Below, piece by piece: positions 9,342 through 17,332 of a stretch of DNA of 64,000 nucleotides (positions are counted from its first letter, which is position 1; each line of letters begins with the position of its first letter). The notes beneath the pieces were generated by a model that had not been told where the DNA came from, did no database searches, and saw only the letters and a program-made list of their open reading frames with translations. The stretch lies in contig JAEUMD010000014.1 of the NCBI GenBank assembly GCA_016793635.1, positions 1-64,000 on the forward strand. Direction: 5' to 3'. This DNA comes from Hyphomicrobiaceae bacterium (GTDB lineage: Bacteria > Pseudomonadota > Alphaproteobacteria > Rhizobiales > Hyphomicrobiaceae). Both the position numbers and the translations under genes were made by a program.

Positions 9342-9956
9342 ATGAAGCTTTTTTCATCACCGCCCTCGCCCTATGTCCGCAAGGTGAAGATTACTGCGGC
9401 GATGAAGGGCGTACTCGAACGCATCGAGGTTGTGGCCGCCGACACCAATCCTCCAGCCAATGCCGCGCTGATCGAGCAAAACCCGCTCGGCAAGATCCCG
9501 GTGCTCGTTCTCGATGACGGTACGCGCCTGTTCGACAGCCGCGTCATCTGTGAGTATCTCGACAACATCGGCGCCGCGGGCACGCCACGCCTGTTCCCCG
9601 AGCCCGGACCGGATCGCTGGCGCACGTTGACGCGCGCCGCCCTCGCCGACGGCATCGCCGACGCCGGCGTCCTCATCGTCTACGAGAAGCGCTTCCGCAA
9701 CGAGGACCATTGGAACGCCGGCTGGATGGGCCGCCAGCAGGGCAAGGTCGACGCGGGCCTCGATACGTTCGAAGCTAACCCGCCAGGCTGGACGGGCTCG
9801 CCCGACTATAGCCACATCGCGCTCGCGTGCTGCCTCGGACACCTGGATTTTCGCCACGAAGGCCGCTGGCGCGTCAACCGGCCGAAGCTCGTCGCCTGGC
9901 TCGAGCGATTCGCCGCCGAGGTGCCGGCTTATGCGGAGACGATGCCGCACGCCTAA
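9342..9956 (+). CDS. Glutathione S-transferase family protein
   Basis: A 204-residue protein with the thioredoxin-like N-terminal GST domain: MKLFSSPPSPYVRKVKI has the SPY-VRK pattern at the catalytic loop, NPLGKIPVLVLDDG contains the cis-Pro of the glutathione-binding site, and LFDSRVICEYLD has the gamma-glutamyl-binding Asp-Ser. An all-alpha C-terminal domain completes it. It probably conjugates or reduces electrophiles with glutathione in the cytoplasm; the substrate is unknown. The ATG at 9342 matches the family N terminus, and the open frame extends far upstream without similarity. It converges on a gamma-glutamylcyclotransferase gene, another glutathione-linked function. Confidence 0.92.
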   Translation: MKLFSSPPSPYVRKVKITAAMKGVLERIEVVAADTNPPANAALIEQNPLGKIPVLVLDDGTRLFDSRVICEYLDNIGAAGTPRLFPEPGPDRWRTLTRAALADGIADAGVLIVYEKRFRNEDHWNAGWMGRQQGKVDAGLDTFEANPPGWTGSPDYSHIALACCLGHLDFRHEGRWRVNRPKLVAWLERFAAEVPAYAETMPHA

Positions 9957-9960
9957 CCGG

Positions 9961-10005
9961 GCTCAGCCTGACCGGTCTCAGCGTGACCGGGCTCAGCGTG
10001 ACCGG
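9961..10005. repeat. Three tandem copies of a 15-bp unit
   Basis: GCTCAGCCTGACCGG, TCTCAGCGTGACCGG and GCTCAGCGTGACCGG follow each other directly after the glutathione transferase stop, preceded by a partial copy (ACCGG). The array lies between two convergent genes and is probably slippage-generated. No function is evident. Confidence 0.85.
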
Positions 10006-10063
10006 TCGGAGCGAGAGAGGGAGTGATATAAATAGAGCGCTGTTGCGGACAGCGGGCGAGCGA

Positions 10064-10525
10064 TCAGTCGCCGCCCGTTGTCCAGCGCCCACCCGGCACG
10101 ATGCGCGCCCGCCCCATTCCTCCTTGGAAGATGTACGCATTTGCCTCACGACGACGCAGCGGGGCCGACGTCAGCACCGCGTCGATAACGTCCCGGCGGT
10201 ACTCGCATGCGCGGCCGCCCGGCACGATGCCCTCGTAGCGATCGAGCCAGGAGAAGGTCTGCTCGGGATCGGTGAGCGCGAGCAGTTCGCCGTGCACCAC
10301 GGTCGAGCGGCCGACAGCGGCGGGCGACCAGCGCCTCGGCTCGACCAGACCGGGATAGTTGCCGAGATCGACCATCAGTCCCGCGGCCATCGCTTTTCCG
10401 AGAATGCGCCCCTCGCGCCGCAATCGCAACCGCTCGCCCTGGCCGAGCGCGCCCGAAGCCATAGACATCAGAGTGCCGTAGACGAACAGAAGGTCGGTCC
10501 GAGCCGTCACCAGACGCCCTTTCAT
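10064..10525 (-). CDS. Gamma-glutamylcyclotransferase (AIG2-like) family protein
   Basis: A 153-residue protein with the family hallmark LLFVYGTLMS near residues 13-22 and the acidic residue of the active site in WLDRYEGIVPG. Between them is a typical small beta-barrel pattern (GKAMAAGLMVDLGNYPGLV ... VHGELLAL). Members release 5-oxoproline from gamma-glutamyl amino acids or act in glutathione turnover, in the cytoplasm. The C terminus is close to normal length. It converges with the glutathione transferase gene. The ribosome site before the chosen ATG is weak, but no better start retains the N-terminal motif. Confidence 0.87.
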   Translation of the reverse strand: MKGRLVTARTDLLFVYGTLMSMASGALGQGERLRLRREGRILGKAMAAGLMVDLGNYPGLVEPRRWSPAAVGRSTVVHGELLALTDPEQTFSWLDRYEGIVPGGRACEYRRDVIDAVLTSAPLRRREANAYIFQGGMGRARIVPGGRWTTGGD

Positions 10526-10710
10526 TGCTGCAAAAATAATTCGGCGCGGTGCGGAACCCGGAAACGGACAGAAGAGTTATTTCGGCGGTGCCTCACACCT
10601 ACCCCCCTCCCCCGTCCCCTCCCGGGTGGGGCACCGAATGGCCGGCCCCGGCGTTCCTGCTCCCCGCGGCGCCGGGTCCGGCCAATCTTTTCACCCGTGA
10701 AGCCGCTGCA

Positions 10711-11838
10711 TCACGAGCAGCAGCTCCCTCCCGAAGCTCCCGGCACCACCACGCTCGCCACGGCGGATTCGCCGCCGCCAACTGGCGATTTGCTGCCGCA
10801 GCTCGCGAAACGTCCATAGTGTGTGGCGAAGCTGCCAACCGGGGTGAAGAACGGCGCAAGGCGACTCTGAGTGAGAATGTGGAAGGTGTTGCCGCACACC
10901 GGTACCACCTTGCCCGTGTCGAAGCGCGACCCGTTATCCAGCTCGAGCACGTCGGGGTGGCCGGCGATGCCGCCGTTGTAGACGACGGCCTGACCGTAAT
11001 CCTCGCAGGTCGCTTCGAGATCCGAGATATTGAACAGGCGGTAGGTCGCGGAAAAAAAGCGCGCGGCGCCAACCTTTGCCGCCTGCGCCGGGTCGTCGAC
11101 GCTCAGCGGCCGAGCGGTGACCAGGCGAGCATCCGCGAAACCGGCCGCCCGCGCGATCTCTATGAAGTCGCCCCAATAGAGCGCTCCGCCCAGGCACTCA
11201 CCCAGCAATACCGGATCGTCCTTGAGACCTGCCGGCAGTCGCCTGTCGGAATAGACGTCGGCGAAGTACATCTCTCCACCCGGCTTAAGCAGCGAGCGGG
11301 CGCCCGCGAGCACAGCCGCCTTGTCGGGTGAGAGGTTGATGACGCAATTGGACACGATCACGTCGAACGAGGCGGGCTCCAGCCCGAGCTTGTCGAGCTC
11401 CTCGATATAGCCTTCGACGAACTGGACGTTGGAGCAACAGTAGCCGAAACGTTTCGAGTGCCACTCCTGATGGCGGCGCGCGACTTCTAGCTGCTCCGCC
11501 GTCATATCGACGCCGACGACTTTGCCCTTCGGCCCCACCATCTGGGCCAACACGTAAGCGTCCTGCCCCGAACCCGATCCGAGATCGAGAATGCGCGCGC
11601 CCTCGAGGTGCTCCGGCGCGACGAAACCGCAGCCATAGTATTTCGCGCGGACTTCCTCGTGCACGTTGGCAAGCGCCGCCTTGAGGCCGGTCGGCAGCGC
11701 ACCCGGCGTGCAGCAGGCGCTGGTCTTGAGATCGTCACTCGAAGTGAGAACCTTGCCGTAGTATTCGCGCACGAGGTTCTTGGTCTTCGCCTGCTCGTTC
11801 GCCGCCGGCGCGCGGGTAACGGGTGTGTGCTCGTTCAT
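10711..11838 (-). CDS. arsM: Arsenite S-adenosylmethionine methyltransferase
   Basis: A 375-residue cytoplasmic enzyme that methylates arsenite with SAM, producing volatile or less retained arsenicals. The SAM-binding motif I is ILDLGSGSGQDAYVL (about residues 83-97), with the acidic VVGVDMT strand after it. Cysteines expected to bind As(III) are present: ACC (42-43), YCCSNV (134-135), VSNCVINLS (165) and LGECLGG (215). After the usual core there is a C-terminal extension rich in Ser/Gly that ends GGSCCS, adding a vicinal cysteine pair. The chosen ATG gives MNEHTPVTR; the open frame continues 30 codons upstream without support. No arsR, arsC or arsB is visible beside it, so it appears to be a stand-alone detoxification gene. 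Confidence 0.93.
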   Translation of the reverse strand: MNEHTPVTRAPAANEQAKTKNLVREYYGKVLTSSDDLKTSACCTPGALPTGLKAALANVHEEVRAKYYGCGFVAPEHLEGARILDLGSGSGQDAYVLAQMVGPKGKVVGVDMTAEQLEVARRHQEWHSKRFGYCCSNVQFVEGYIEELDKLGLEPASFDVIVSNCVINLSPDKAAVLAGARSLLKPGGEMYFADVYSDRRLPAGLKDDPVLLGECLGGALYWGDFIEIARAAGFADARLVTARPLSVDDPAQAAKVGAARFFSATYRLFNISDLEATCEDYGQAVVYNGGIAGHPDVLELDNGSRFDTGKVVPVCGNTFHILTQSRLAPFFTPVGSFATHYGRFASCGSKSPVGGGESAVASVVVPGASGGSCCS

Positions 11839-12029
11839 GCGGGGTCTCGCTCCCTGATTGTCGCTCCCGACCGGCGGCGTGATGCGCGCAGGTTGCCCCG
11901 CGCCGCCATGTCGATCAAGCCACGGCAAACTACGGCGCGAAAGCCGGAGGCGTTACGCGCGCCCGATGGCGCCGCCCGTGCTGGTTTTGCCCGGGCTGGT
12001 TTGCTGGACCGCCGACGGCGCCTGCGGCG

Positions 12030-14147
12030 TCAGCCCGCGATCCGCGAGAAGTCTGCGACAGCCAGAGTCGCGGCGCGAATCTCGTTCAGCAGCTTCAGGC
12101 GATTTTCGCGCATGTTTGCGTCGGGCGCGTTGACGATGACAGCATCGAAGAACTTGTCGACCGGCGCACGTAGCTCGGACAGCGCACGCATTGCTCCGGC
12201 GAAATTCTCGACGTTGATCGCCGCCTTCGTGTCGAACTTCACCTTGGCGATGGCAGCCGCGAGATCGCGCTCCGCCGGCTCGGTGAGCAGCGGCCCGGAA
12301 ACCTCGCCGTCGTAGCTCCGCTTGTCCTTCTTTTCCTCGATGGCGAGAATGTTCGAAGCGCGCTTGACGCCCGCGAGCAGGTTGGCACCGTCGTCGGTTC
12401 CGAGGAAGTCGGTGAGTGCCTCCACGCGCTTGACGATGAGCGCCAGGTCATCCTGCCCGGGCAGGGCGAACACGGCGTCGATCAGATCATGGCGCTTGCC
12501 TTGTTCGCGCAGGAACACCTTGAGGCGGTCGGCGAAAAAGGCGAGCAGCTCAGCGACGAGATCCTCGCGGTCCAGCACCTCGACCGTCTGGGCCTGTCCC
12601 TCGAACCGCTTCTCGATGTACTGCGACACGTAGTGATTGAGGATCGCGGACCCGAGCGGCACGCGCAGATCGTTTTCGAGAACGGTGCGGATGATGCCAA
12701 GCGCGGCACGGCGAAGCTGATAGGGATCGCCCGATCCCGTCGGCTTCTCCTGGATCGCCCAGAACCCGATCAACATGTCGAGCTTGTCGGCGAGCGCCAC
12801 AGCGATTGCGACGGTCTCGCCGTCATCCTCCTTCGGCACCGTGTCGCCAGCGCCTTTCGGCTTGTAGTGCAGCTCGATGGCGCGCGCGATCTCCGGCTTG
12901 GTGCCCGCCTTCTCCGCGTAGTACCGCCCCATCAGACCTTGCAGCTCGGGAAATTCTCCAACCATGCCGGAAACGAGATCGGCCTTGCAAAGCTGCGCGG
13001 CGCGGCGCGCATCGACCGGATCGGCATCGACCGCGCCAGCGATCTCGTGCGCCAGCTCCTCGATGCGCTCGACGCGCTCTTTCTGCGTTCCGAGCTTGTC
13101 GTGGAAGGTGATGCCAGCGAGCGCCAGCGCCATCTCGTCGAGTGGCTTCTTGAGATCCTGCTCCCAGAAGAATTTGGCGTCGGAAAGCCGCGCCGCGATC
13201 ACCTTCTCGTTGCCGGCGACGATCTGGCGGCCGTCGTCGGCGGCGATGAGGTTCGACACCGCAAGAAACTTATTGGCGAGCTTGCCTGTCTTCGGGTCCT
13301 TGAGCGAGAAACACTTCTGGTGCTGCTTCATCGACGTCATCAGGCACTCGGCCGGCACGTCGAGGAACGATTTGTCGAACGTACCCATGTAGACGGTCGG
13401 CCATTCGGTGAGGCCCGCGTTCTCTGCGACGAGCGCATCGTCCTCGACCCACTCGAGCTTGGCGGCCTTGGCCAGATCGCGCGCCTGCTCTGCGATCGCC
13501 GCCATGCGTTCGGATGCCGGCAGCAGCACCTTCGCGTCCATCAGCATGCGGCCGTAGTCCTCGAAGCTCCTGGCGCTGAAGCTCTCCTTGCCGTGGAACC
13601 GATGCCCTCGCGTCGTATCAGAACTCTTCAGGCCCGCAACTTCGAACGCGACGACCTTGCCGCCCAGAATGCACAGTATCGAGTGGAGCGGGCGCACCCA
13701 CTGAAACGGGCTCGAGCCCCACCGCATCGACTTCGGCCAGGGGAATTTGCCGAGCACCTCGGGGATCGTCTCGGCGACGATCTCGGCTGCGGACCGGCCC
13801 GGCTTCTCGATCCGCGCGACGTAATAGTCGCCCTTCTTCTCGTCCTTGACGATCTCCGCCTCGCCGACCGATTTCAGCCCGGCCGACTTGAGGAAACCTT
13901 CGAGCGCCTTCTCCGGCGCGCCGACGCGCGGGCCCTTGCGCTCCTCCGAGAGCGCGGGCGACTTCGCCGGCACCTTCTGGATCGCCAGCGCGAGGCGGCG
14001 CGGCGTGGCAAAGGAGAGAGCGTCGCCGACCTCGAGGCCTCGGGCCTTGAGGCCGTCGACGACGAGACGCTTAAGATCGTCGGCTGCACGCTGTTGCATG
14101 CGCGCCGGGATCTCCTCGGAGAAGAGCTCGAGTAGCAGTTCAGACAT
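12030..14147 (-). CDS. glyS: Glycine--tRNA ligase beta subunit
   Basis: A 705-residue beta chain of the bacterial alpha2beta2 glycyl-tRNA synthetase, which binds tRNA while the alpha chain (GlyQ) carries the aminoacylation site. The N terminus MSELLLELFSEEIPARMQQ is the family signature. The core KSMRWGSSPFQWVRPLHS and the C-terminal anticodon-binding region (LLAGVKRASNIL near residue 590) are intact. Length matches alphaproteobacterial glyS. The two genes upstream on the same strand encode small membrane proteins rather than glyQ, so the alpha chain must be encoded elsewhere in the genome. Confidence 0.96.
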   Translation of the reverse strand: MSELLLELFSEEIPARMQQRAADDLKRLVVDGLKARGLEVGDALSFATPRRLALAIQKVPAKSPALSEERKGPRVGAPEKALEGFLKSAGLKSVGEAEIVKDEKKGDYYVARIEKPGRSAAEIVAETIPEVLGKFPWPKSMRWGSSPFQWVRPLHSILCILGGKVVAFEVAGLKSSDTTRGHRFHGKESFSARSFEDYGRMLMDAKVLLPASERMAAIAEQARDLAKAAKLEWVEDDALVAENAGLTEWPTVYMGTFDKSFLDVPAECLMTSMKQHQKCFSLKDPKTGKLANKFLAVSNLIAADDGRQIVAGNEKVIAARLSDAKFFWEQDLKKPLDEMALALAGITFHDKLGTQKERVERIEELAHEIAGAVDADPVDARRAAQLCKADLVSGMVGEFPELQGLMGRYYAEKAGTKPEIARAIELHYKPKGAGDTVPKEDDGETVAIAVALADKLDMLIGFWAIQEKPTGSGDPYQLRRAALGIIRTVLENDLRVPLGSAILNHYVSQYIEKRFEGQAQTVEVLDREDLVAELLAFFADRLKVFLREQGKRHDLIDAVFALPGQDDLALIVKRVEALTDFLGTDDGANLLAGVKRASNILAIEEKKDKRSYDGEVSGPLLTEPAERDLAAAIAKVKFDTKAAINVENFAGAMRALSELRAPVDKFFDAVIVNAPDANMRENRLKLLNEIRAATLAVADFSRIAG

Positions 14148-14163
14148 CAGGTCACGTTTCTTT

Positions 14164-14412
14164 TCAGTAGCCGTCAGCGGGATTGCGGGCTGGAACGTTC
14201 GGTCGCGGCGCCGCGCTCGACGACGATTGCGAATTGCCGAGCAGCTTGGCGCCGACGTCCTCGACCGCGCCGGTGGCCGTCAGATACCCCAAACCGATCA
14301 TGCATGCAGCGAAATACATCAACATCACGGGACGGTTGCGGCCGAGGAAAAAGAAGCCGAACACCAGTAGCGGTATGCCGATGGCGAGCCATCCGGCGAC
14401 GAGCGGGGTCAT
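14164..14412 (-). CDS. Small membrane protein, function unknown
   Basis: An 82-residue protein with two hydrophobic segments (about 5-23, GWLAIGIPLLVFGFFFLG, and 28-46) and a short Ser/Pro/Asn tail that should be outside the lipid phase. It ends 16 bp before glyS on the same strand, so it is probably cotranscribed with it. No domain is recognised. The open frame, the hydrophobic pattern and the tight spacing are the only support. Confidence 0.65.
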   Translation of the reverse strand: MTPLVAGWLAIGIPLLVFGFFFLGRNRPVMLMYFAACMIGLGYLTATGAVEDVGAKLLGNSQSSSSAAPRPNVPARNPADGY

Positions 14413-14504
14413 GGGCTTGCTCCGTCGATCCAGGGACAGGGCCGTGTCGCGCGCGGGCGGCCGGCACGTTCATCCCGCGCCGCCCTGGGCGGCCGGACTG
14501 CCGC

Positions 14505-14792
14505 TCAGTTGAACACGAGTGCAAGAATTCCTAGCAGAACAGCGGCGCCGATGAACAGCCACAGCACAAGTGCGGCGCCGGGGACACCGAGATAGCTGAG
14601 GGCGGCGACGAAGGCCGTCGCCGCGAGCCAGCCGAACAGCAGCGGATTCATGGATCGCGGCCACATGCGCCGCACCAGGAAACCGATGAAGATGGCCGCC
14701 ACGGCTATCAGCGTGGCGAGGCCAAGTTGCTTGGGGTCGTTGAGCGTTGAGAAAATGCCGGCGTCGAGAACGACGGCGAGGGGCAGCGGCAT
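14505..14792 (-). CDS. Small three-segment membrane protein, function unknown
   Basis: The 95-residue product has a short N-terminal stretch and three hydrophobic segments: GLATLIAVAAIFIGFLV, LLFGWLAATAFVAAL and GAALVLWLFIGAAVLLGIL. Basic residues in RRMWPRS between the first two suggest a cytoplasmic loop. AAGGAG lies 13 bases before the chosen ATG, a slightly long spacing, so the start could shift. It precedes the 82-residue membrane protein and glyS on the same strand and is divergent from the secreted protein at 14978. Confidence 0.6.
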   Translation of the reverse strand: MPLPLAVVLDAGIFSTLNDPKQLGLATLIAVAAIFIGFLVRRMWPRSMNPLLFGWLAATAFVAALSYLGVPGAALVLWLFIGAAVLLGILALVFN

Positions 14793-14977
14793 GGGATTGG
14801 CCTGGCTCCTTCGGACAAGCAGAACACGAACCGGTCCCGGCCGAATGACCACGCCCGCTCGTCGGTCGTCAAGGGCGCGGCTCTGGACCGACACCAGCGG
14901 AGCCGTTGTCGTCGTGGTTCGGAAATGATACGTGTTAGGAGTTTCATGTCGTGTTCCAATTTCAGGAGTAACGTTCC

Positions 14978-15442
14978 ATGGTGTTATTCGAAAATCGCTT
15001 TTTGCCCCTGCTGGCCGCAAGTCTCGGCCTCGTCTTCATTGGATCTCCTGCGCTGGCGAAGGCCTGTCCCCAAGTCATCGTTTGCGGTTTGAAAGACGGC
15101 CAGCCGAAGGAATACCCGGACCGCTGCATTGCAGAGAAGGACGGCGCGACAAACATCTCTCCCAAGAAGGGCACATCCTGCGGAGCCGCTGCGCTCAACG
15201 TCGGTCCGAGCTTTGCGGCAGCGCTTCAGCGCTCGCAGAGCCTGCGCAGCGACCTCATCAAGGCGATCGAAAAAAAGCCGACGACATGGGCCAACGAAAA
15301 CAAGGCGAACGCCCTCGTTGCCGAGGCTCAAAAGCATCTGGAGCGGGCCCAAAAATTGCTCGATCAGGGCAAGGTGCTTTCGGCGGCAAACGAGGAGGCC
15401 AAGGCGACCCAACTTCTCGCAAAGGCCGCTGGTGCCAAGTAA
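14978..15442 (+). CDS. Secreted protein with a Kazal-like cysteine segment and a helical C-terminal half
   Basis: A 154-residue protein with a clear signal peptide (LPLLAASLGLVFIGSPALA, cleavage before KACPQ). The mature N terminus has four cysteines in the pattern C-x4-C-x11-C-x18-C around CPQVIVCGLKDGQPKEYPDRC, which resembles a Kazal-type inhibitor loop. The rest is a predicted two-helix, Ala/Lys-rich segment (HLERAQKLLDQGKVLSAA). AGGAG nine bases upstream supports the start. It lies ahead of two larger cysteine-rich secreted proteins and may work with them. The Kazal comparison rests on cysteine spacing only and is tentative. Confidence 0.72.
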   Translation: MVLFENRFLPLLAASLGLVFIGSPALAKACPQVIVCGLKDGQPKEYPDRCIAEKDGATNISPKKGTSCGAAALNVGPSFAAALQRSQSLRSDLIKAIEKKPTTWANENKANALVAEAQKHLERAQKLLDQGKVLSAANEEAKATQLLAKAAGAK

Positions 15443-15995
15443 CGGCCCACTATCCAGGACAGAATTCATCGGCGGCAGCCAGTGAGGTCACTGGAGAGCC
15501 ACGCCATGCGGACAACGTCATCGGCTTGTGGTCCGGCGCTGCCCCGATACCAGCTTCGGTTTTATTCTTCTCCCACTCGACCGAAGGTTGATCGCGATAA
15601 CAGCCATCACATGACTATTGGTGGCCACCGCCGTCGTAATTCTGGCCGCTCGCGCACTTGCGATGGCCGATGCGACTTGCATTGACCGTGCCCCCTCAAA
15701 AGAACGGCCGGCCATGTTCGCACTTGGTCGATCGCTCGAAACTGGCTCATGACAGATGACAAGGGCTATGGTATCTTTACACTGAGTACATTTGCGGTTT
15801 CAAAAATTGCGATATTGATTTCCGCAGGCGGAGGCGGCGCAACGGCATGCACGACGAGAGTTGCGGCGGCGCGTCCTTCCATTCCGCGTGCGCGGTGCGT
15901 TCAAAGCACCAGGAGTAGGCTCTCTCCGGGCGCGTGTGCTCTCGTGTGATCGTGACGCCGAAAGTAGGTCTGGTTCCGGCAAGACGGGGGCTGCG
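15443..15995. other. 553-bp stretch without a recognisable gene
   Basis: No frame with coding character is seen. GC content is lower than in the neighbouring genes, especially around 15740-15830, which would suit a promoter for the cysteine-rich pair downstream. No terminator hairpin with a T-run was found. Confidence 0.4.
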
Positions 15996-17324
15996 ATGGC
16001 ACTTTCGGCGAGACTCATAGCGTGCTTGCGGCTGCCCATGGCCCGTCGAGGTTGCTGGCGGCAACTCCACAGCAATCGCTGCGGCGTCGTGCTCGCGGCA
16101 GTCGGTGCGTTGCTCTTCTCAGCATTCGATGCACACGCCGCCACGCCCACGTGCAGTCCGGCAGAGCTCGAGCAGGCGGCCAAGAACGTTTACAAAACCG
16201 TACCCAAGCAATGTTCGACGCATACCGCAAACCCAGTTTTCTATGGCCTCACCGCCTATCTCATCGCGCTCACGCAGGCGCCGGAGGGGAAGAAGTTCTG
16301 CGCCGCCGCGCAACAGGCCAAGGTCGAGGCCGACAAGGCCAAGAACAAGCTGCTCGACGTCTTCGGCATGCTCGACGAGGACCAGCAAAAGGCGGTCAAG
16401 GAGAAGGTACCCGCTCTGGGCGAGGGCGCCAGCACGGCGCAGGAGGCGCTCGATGGCCTCTCGTTGATCAGTTGCGCCTGTACTGTGGCGCAATGGGATG
16501 CGCCGGCCGAACTCTACGGTGAGCTAAGCGACTGTGTCGCCGACGGCGTCTGTCATGCGCAGGACTGGATGCACGATAACGTTTCATCGGAGTTCGCGAG
16601 CTGCACCGGGCCGCCACCCGAGAAGCCGTCGAAGATCGACTGCACGATCAATCCGCGCGTCAAGGATGGGGCTTACTACGCTCTCGGCAAGCCGTACGTC
16701 GGCTTCAACAATGGCAACTCCTGCAAGGACCCCGGCTACGTCTGCCTCGGCAGTATCTGCTACGCGAAGGATCTCGTGGCAAAATCGACGTCGACGCCGT
16801 TCGTCGGGTCGAACCACTACTGCTATTGCCCCCCGCACATGCAACAGGCGGACTGGTTCGAGGATGCGAGCGGCTGCATCAACTTCCTGAGATGTGCATG
16901 CCCGGCCGGCACCAAGCCCCTGAGCGAAACAGGCGCCGGCGCCTACACATGCATTTGCGAAAACTCCGGGCTGCCACCCGAAGAAGACGGCACCTGCCCC
17001 AAGCCCGTCGTCTGCAATTGCCCCGCGGACGAGGTGGTTCTCGCCAAGGACACCAAGACGGGCACCTGCACCTGCGGTTGCGCGGAAGGCAAGTTCAAGC
17101 TGGGCAGTACGTGCGTGGCCCCTTGCAGCAAAGAGGGCAACGTCATGATGTCCGACGGCGCATGCTGTCCGCCGTCGAGCGCAACCACGTGCGGCACGTG
17201 CTGCCCGGCGGGCATGAAGCGTAGCGACGACGGCACCACTTGCGTCGCATTCTCGGCCACGCAGACCAAACAGCCGAAAAGCTTGCCGCAATCGAAGTCT
17301 CCCACGAAGCCCATAAAGTTCTAG
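15996..17324 (+). CDS. Cysteine-rich secreted protein, function unknown
   Basis: The 442-residue product starts MALSARLIACLRLPMARRG and has a signal segment ending SAFDAHA-ATPTC. A helical N-terminal part (about 45-150) contains few cysteines. From about residue 165 to the end there are roughly 35 cysteines in short EGF/TNFR-like spacings such as CYCPPHM, RCACPAGTK, CICENSG, CNCPADE, CTCGCAEG and CCPAGMK. A tail rich in Lys/Pro/Ser ends the protein. The next gene starts 8 bp downstream and has the same CCP-type motifs, so the two are almost surely cotranscribed. The cysteines imply disulfides in the periplasm or outside the cell. No catalytic motif is visible and no known bacterial family could be assigned. 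Confidence 0.8.
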   Translation: MALSARLIACLRLPMARRGCWRQLHSNRCGVVLAAVGALLFSAFDAHAATPTCSPAELEQAAKNVYKTVPKQCSTHTANPVFYGLTAYLIALTQAPEGKKFCAAAQQAKVEADKAKNKLLDVFGMLDEDQQKAVKEKVPALGEGASTAQEALDGLSLISCACTVAQWDAPAELYGELSDCVADGVCHAQDWMHDNVSSEFASCTGPPPEKPSKIDCTINPRVKDGAYYALGKPYVGFNNGNSCKDPGYVCLGSICYAKDLVAKSTSTPFVGSNHYCYCPPHMQQADWFEDASGCINFLRCACPAGTKPLSETGAGAYTCICENSGLPPEEDGTCPKPVVCNCPADEVVLAKDTKTGTCTCGCAEGKFKLGSTCVAPCSKEGNVMMSDGACCPPSSATTCGTCCPAGMKRSDDGTTCVAFSATQTKQPKSLPQSKSPTKPIKF

Positions 17325-17332
17325 GTGCTCAC

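Noticed and set aside
10526-11830. Plus-strand frames opposite arsM
   Set aside because: They mirror a well-supported methyltransferase gene and have no family similarity.
12489-14135. Long plus-strand open frame antisense to glyS
   Set aside because: The glyS product has full family motifs on the other strand; this frame shows none.
14978-15130. Confident Kazal-type protease inhibitor call
   Set aside because: Only the cysteine spacing fits; kept as a tentative remark in the gene entry.
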